From contig LSSN01005597.1 in the NCBI GenBank assembly GCA_001970855.1, positions 1 through 13,432 on the forward strand: DNA of 13,432 nucleotides. Direction: 5' to 3'. Below are positions 8,717-13,432 of this stretch, piece after piece; position 1 is the stretch's first letter; every line of letters begins with the position of its first letter. The DNA comes from Smittium culicis. Its lineage: Eukaryota; Kickxellomycota; Harpellomycetes; Harpellales; Legeriomycetaceae. The position numbers and the translations under genes are program-made. The notes under the pieces are model-generated. The model was given only the letters and a program-made list of their open reading frames with translations. It was not told the origin of the DNA and did no database searches.

Positions 8717-8724
8717 ACGGCCGT
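8717..8724. repeat. 8-base palindrome ACGGCCGT
   Basis: A perfect palindrome with a GC core is isolated in AT-rich DNA. No function can be assigned. Confidence 0.6.
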
Positions 8725-9294
8725 AATTCTTCTACTTGCCTTATTATAAAAAAATTAATAAATCCACCGAAAAAATTAAATATAAATAAAACCCAAAAAA
8801 ATGATATTAATTTATTTCCTATATCTATATTTTATATTTTAATCGAATTATCAATCAAGACCCTAATGAACCAAAAATTGGAAATTTATATAGCCCTAAT
8901 AGAAAAAATGAAAAAAATTACTATTGTTTCCATTTATTCACATGGATCGATATTTTTGAAAAAATACAAAAACACTTTCTGATAAATTATCATCCACAAA
9001 ATAAATGAACATAACTTAAAAAAAGTATCAGAGTAGCATATAATGGCCAAAAAAAAATTATGTAAAAAATGAAAAAATTTACTTTAATACGCAAATACGT
9101 GTTTATCGCTTACGAGTTATAAAATTTTATTGAATACATTTTATAACAATATTAAATTGCAATGAATTTTTTAAAAGTAATTTTAAGAAAACCTAAATAT
9201 ATTTTAGCAGATATACACATATTTGAATAATTATTAGTATATTCTATGGTTTAATATCCTAAATAAATCTATCAACCGGGTTCTTTTAAATTAT

Positions 9295-9302
9295 GGGCGC
9301 CC
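9295..9302. repeat. 8-base all-GC palindrome GGGCGCCC
   Basis: Eight consecutive G/C bases form a perfect palindrome where surrounding lines are mostly A and T. A second GC patch, CCGGG, lies about 15 bases to the left. It stands out as the densest GC spot I noticed in the right half. Confidence 0.65.
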
Positions 9303-9748
9303 TTTGATAAGCAAAAATTTGAATTATAAATAAATTTATATATTAGAAATAAATAAAATTATAAATTCTTTAAAAATATATATATAATATATTGACTAAG
9401 AATTTTTTTTTTGTTAGTATTCGGGTTACTCTGATATAAATAAAAATATTTACAAGATAAAAACCAGGAAAGATAATGATTATAAACTAACCGATTAAGT
9501 TATTAATATAATTCTTACAAGCGTTTATATGTATCGAAAAAATTTCAATTGAGTCTAATATCAAAGTTTTTTAACAAAAATTAAAGTAAAGATGTCAAAG
9601 TAGTATGGATTAATTTATTACATTTAAAATTTTATTAATTGAGTATAGCTGATTTTTATAGTTTTATTACAAATAATTTATTGTAAAATAAGCTAAAATT
9701 AGGTATTTAGTATTAAATTTAATTTAAATATGAAAATAAGTATATCAA

Positions 9749-9764
9749 ATATATATATATATAT
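9749..9764. repeat. (AT)8 dinucleotide run
   Basis: Eight perfect AT units. This is simple sequence and could form cruciform or easily melted DNA. Confidence 0.9.
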
Positions 9765-12700
9765 AATGTTAAATCAGATCTGTCGTTAAAATTGATATTC
9801 AAATTTACAAATCAATAATCAAAAAAGATTACTACTTTTTGAAATAACTTTCGATATTTGCATTTTATTGAAAAAAAATCATATATAGAATATTCTTCCC
9901 TTAGATTTTATTATCTTGAACTATGCTTACATGTAATACCAATATCTTCATAATATATATTTTTTTATTTTTAAGCCTTGTTATATTAGAAATGAAATAT
10001 TTTTATAATAATAATTACATTTTTTGGGAATTTTTATTTTAAAATTTACCTAATTTTAACTAAGATCTAAATATAAAAGCTCAATTTTATCATGAAAAAA
10101 TTATACTTAATATATAAATAATGATTATTTTTGATTCGTCGCTGTAAATAATTTTATATATTGCGAGAATCTTGTTAGATGGGAAATTTAGCACATTTAT
10201 AAAAAATTAAATTCTATAATAAAGGCCCATTATATTTATTTTTTACAAGTATAACTGAAGATAATGACAGCAACTGTAAGCATTAATTATTACTCTCAAT
10301 TTTATGATAATTTCAGCAGTCTATAGTTAATGAATTTTTTAAAATTTCCTTTTTAATATATTATAAAATATTTAAGCTAATTTTTTACTATAAATTAACT
10401 ACTACATTTTTTATTTGTGTTAAGTTATATGGATAGAGTGTTCACTTAAGATCATTTGATATTTGCAGATTTAAAATATATTGTATAATATTAATAATAA
10501 TTTATGTTTCTGTCAGCAATTGTTTGAATTATAGGAAAAATTGAATCCAAAGATTACTTTTATTTACGGTAGAATCCACAGTTGAAATGTATGCTTATGG
10601 GAGAGATTATCAATATCTTATATTTTGATACTAAAAATTACCAATATTAGTAATTTATTAAATATATACTTATATATATTATATAATATTTATTTCTATT
10701 AAGTGTATTTTGAATAATTATTGCGTGCAAGTTTTAGATTTTAAATTTTATTCAGGCCTTGTAAGATAATTTATATAATTAAAACTCAAAAAAGAAACAT
10801 TATTTATTTTTAAACACTCGCAAGAGTTAGTAGTTTTTCTGAAATTTTAACAAATTTATTAGATCCTATTTTATTCTATTCATAGTTATGAGCATTTAAA
10901 AATTTATTTATATTATTACTTGATTCGAATTATACTCGTAAATTTCAAATAAACTTATTTATAACTAATTCATCTATAGAAATAATTTTCAGCATTTTTT
11001 TCAGAATTATTTTCACTTTTGAATTAATTTTTTTTTTTGAAGATTTTTATGTCATATTTTTAGACACTATAAATTTATCGCCAATAATTATAATATATAA
11101 ATCTGAATTCCCCAAATAACTATCCAATCTACATGAAAATACACATTATGCAGTATAATGTATCATTTTAATAATAAAATATTCATTTTAAAAATTTTAC
11201 ATATCGAAATTCAGTCAATAAATATGTTTCCATGTTTTTAATTATTTAAAACAAAATTTGTTGATTAATACGGATTTATTATATTAATTTCACTCTGGTA
11301 TACTTATAAAAGCATAAATTAACATAAAATACATAGTATTTTAGTATTTTTAAAAAAATTCTAGTTTTAGCTTAAGGGTATCTTGATTCAAAACATATCA
11401 AAATTGTCGCATATTTTTAAATATTTTTTAAAATATAGATTTACGGTTATTATATGAGCCAATATCTGATATATTATTCAAAATATTATAATAATTCAAG
11501 TTTGACGTTTAATTATCTTTTAAAAGCTTTTTTTTCCTTTTAAATTTCTCATATAAATTTTGAAGGTTTTTTCCATGATATTTATTATCTTTAAACCGAA
11601 ATTTTTTTTAAAGAAATTTTAACAAATACTGATTATATTCGAAACAAACGTGATTATTTATAATGTATGTAAAAATTTACAGCTCATAGTAAAAATTAGG
11701 GGTTAAAAGGGTTTTTCATCTTATTTCAACAGCAATTTAACCAATACAATCATTAGTTCCAAAGCTTTAATTTACATCGAATAAATGTTTATTTAGGTCT
11801 AAAAATGGTTTTTTTTCTATTAAATTTCGAAATATGTGATTATTATGAATTTTTTTGCGTTTTAATTAGAATGTAAATAAAATCTAATACAAAATAATAG
11901 ATTAAATAATATAAGGAATTTAAATAATTAATAATAACGGATAATTTCACAATTAAATACATTATTAAAGCCTATAAGACCAATATAAAAGCCCTATAAA
12001 TATCTGATTGCACTAATTATAAAAAAATTTGAGATTTGATATAAAGATGATGCTCATATGAATTTATTTATCATTAAATTCTAAATTCTGATCAAAAAAA
12101 TTGTATTTTTTCTTGAAAATTTAGTTATGAAATTTGTGATATGGTACTGCTTACTCGTTTTATATAATTGCGAATATTCTGAAATCATAATCATATTGTA
12201 TTTATAACGTTTCAAAAAAATATGATATAAATAAATTAATCTACAAAGGTTTTTATAATGTATGTATTTTTTGTTGGTATGAGAGCCATCTATAGAAATC
12301 GTATAGTAATCACGATTTTACTTATAAATTATGGAGGTTTTTTTCATATTTATTCAAATTCTACTTCATCTTTATGAAAATATCACTTTTTTTTATCGAT
12401 CTTGATTGAACAGCTATTTAATTATAAAATTATATATATTTAAATATAATATATCGCGCTTATAAACTAATATTTTAGACTTAAGGGTTATAACATAGTG
12501 TATTGTTTAATGTGCTTTCTATTAAATGAACATGTAATATAATTTATCTCATTAGGATACCATTTCAAATAATATATAATCATTAATAATACTAGAGATA
12601 GTCTTTAATATTTATTGGTGTTATTATTGATAACACATTTAAAAAGTTATTCTAGATAAATATGTTTAATATTTAATCATAAACTGCACGAATTTTTTAA

Positions 12701-12999
12701 GATGAAAGATAAATATTTAAATAAGCGAGTATTATAGAGTAATTCATCATTATACTATCTCATTGAATAAAAACAAAGGAGGGGAGATGTTATATTATTT
12801 ATTAATAAAAAGATTAATAGTGAATTATATATTATGAAACGGAATTTCAATTTTAATGTATTTTAACTACTTTATTATTTGAAATTGTAAAAATTTTCTA
12901 TATGTCTATATTTTAAAAATTATGAATATATATTTTCAAAAGTAACTAATGCTTTTACAATGTATACTATTTTCAGAAAATAAAAAATAGTGAAACGGA

Positions 13000-13017
13000 A
13001 CAATATATATATATTGT
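13000..13017. repeat. 18-base palindrome ACA(AT)nTGT
   Basis: ACAATATATATATATTGT is a perfect palindrome with non-AT caps on both ends. It is preceded by TGAAACGGAA, which also occurs at 12835-12844. It may be a cruciform-forming site or chance in this composition. Confidence 0.7.
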
Positions 13018-13432
13018 GGAACTCTAAATTATTGTTACGAATTAATTGACAGTTTTCAATAAAATTTAGAATCAATAAGATGAGTTAAATCCATGATACT
13101 AAATCTTTTTGATCCAATATTTGAAGAAGTGTGTAACGAAAAATAATTTAAAAATAAAAATCAAGTAGCGTATAGTGACAAGAAAAAATGTAATTTTTTT
13201 ACATGGTACTGAATATTAATCAATGATTAGGACAATAAAAGCGATATTAGTCGAATAATCAATATAGTATTCTTGAATTTTTATGAAAATTATGGATTAT
13301 TTTCGTTGAATTTTATTTATAATTTTTTTATAATGATAATTGATAATAAAAAGTAAAGCTTTTTTAATTATTTTTGATCAAAATTTATAAACAGTTAAAA
13401 TAGAATTGAGACATAAGACGCTTAACGATAGG

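Larger units (their letters stand above)
7151..13432. other. Extremely AT-rich non-coding block
   Basis: Sampled 60-base lines here run from about 8 % to 20 % G+C, against nearly half in the best TOM70 coding lines. Stops are frequent in all frames and I recognise no protein fragment, transposon domain, tRNA or rRNA. Content is mostly A and T runs, alternating AT, a few short palindromes and one 27-base tandem repeat. A centromere-like core, a decayed repeat region or an organelle-derived insertion are possibilities. No mitochondrial gene is visible to support the last. Confidence 0.65.

Noticed and set aside
11694..11715. Telomere-like TTAGGGG...GGG
   Set aside because: A single occurrence with no tandem array.
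12044..12095. C/D snoRNA-like GATGATG ... CTGA
   Set aside because: The C box is imperfect, the spacing is short and there is no terminal stem. Such short matches are expected by chance.
5441..13432. Budding-yeast point centromere
   Set aside because: I found no CDEI-CDEIII arrangement. Any centromere here would have to be of another type.
5441..13432. CRISPR array, bacterial operon or transposon coding region
   Set aside because: There are no regularly spaced repeats and no transposase, reverse transcriptase or integrase motifs, and the genes present are eukaryotic and spliced.

Overview
The window looks like nuclear DNA of an AT-rich fungus. It carries two intron-containing eukaryotic genes, transcribed divergently, followed by about 8 kb of very AT-rich DNA in which I find no gene. 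Both proteins are core eukaryotic trafficking or import components, and the mitochondrial receptor is of fungal type (N-terminal anchor, TPR clamp, a fungal-type LPS-x-SFIS-x-YF block). Three CTG codons in the left gene are best read as leucine, so nothing suggests a CTG-reassigned yeast. I cannot name the phylum from sequence alone.

Layout. Positions 1-1295 (minus strand) hold the first three exons of an AP-3 adaptor mu subunit gene (APM3). The gene runs off the left edge, so the C-terminal third is missing. Positions 1296-2923 are the shared divergent upstream region, with small repeats and palindromes and a CT-rich, G-poor leader just before the right gene. Positions 2924-5440 (plus strand) hold a complete TOM70 gene in seven exons. 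Splicing by eye gives a 597-residue mitochondrial outer-membrane import receptor. Positions 5441-13432 contain the TOM70 3' flank and then AT-rich DNA. It is about 25-28 % G+C in lines sampled up to roughly 7150 and often 8-20 % beyond. It holds short tandem and palindromic elements but no supported gene.

How the genes relate. AP-3 sorts cargo from Golgi or endosome to the vacuole, and Tom70 receives chaperone-bound precursors at the mitochondrion. No shared pathway is evident; their divergent arrangement may share a promoter region but does not imply joint function.

Most unusual signal. It lies in the introns. All eight reconstructed introns begin GTA but none has G at donor position +5. 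All are strongly depleted of G on the transcript strand. Every TOM70 intron has its longest T run (8-11 T) followed directly by AA and a pyrimidine. I found no convincing undescribed multi-gene system. The AT-rich right side is a candidate centromere-like or otherwise specialised non-coding region, but sequence alone does not decide this.
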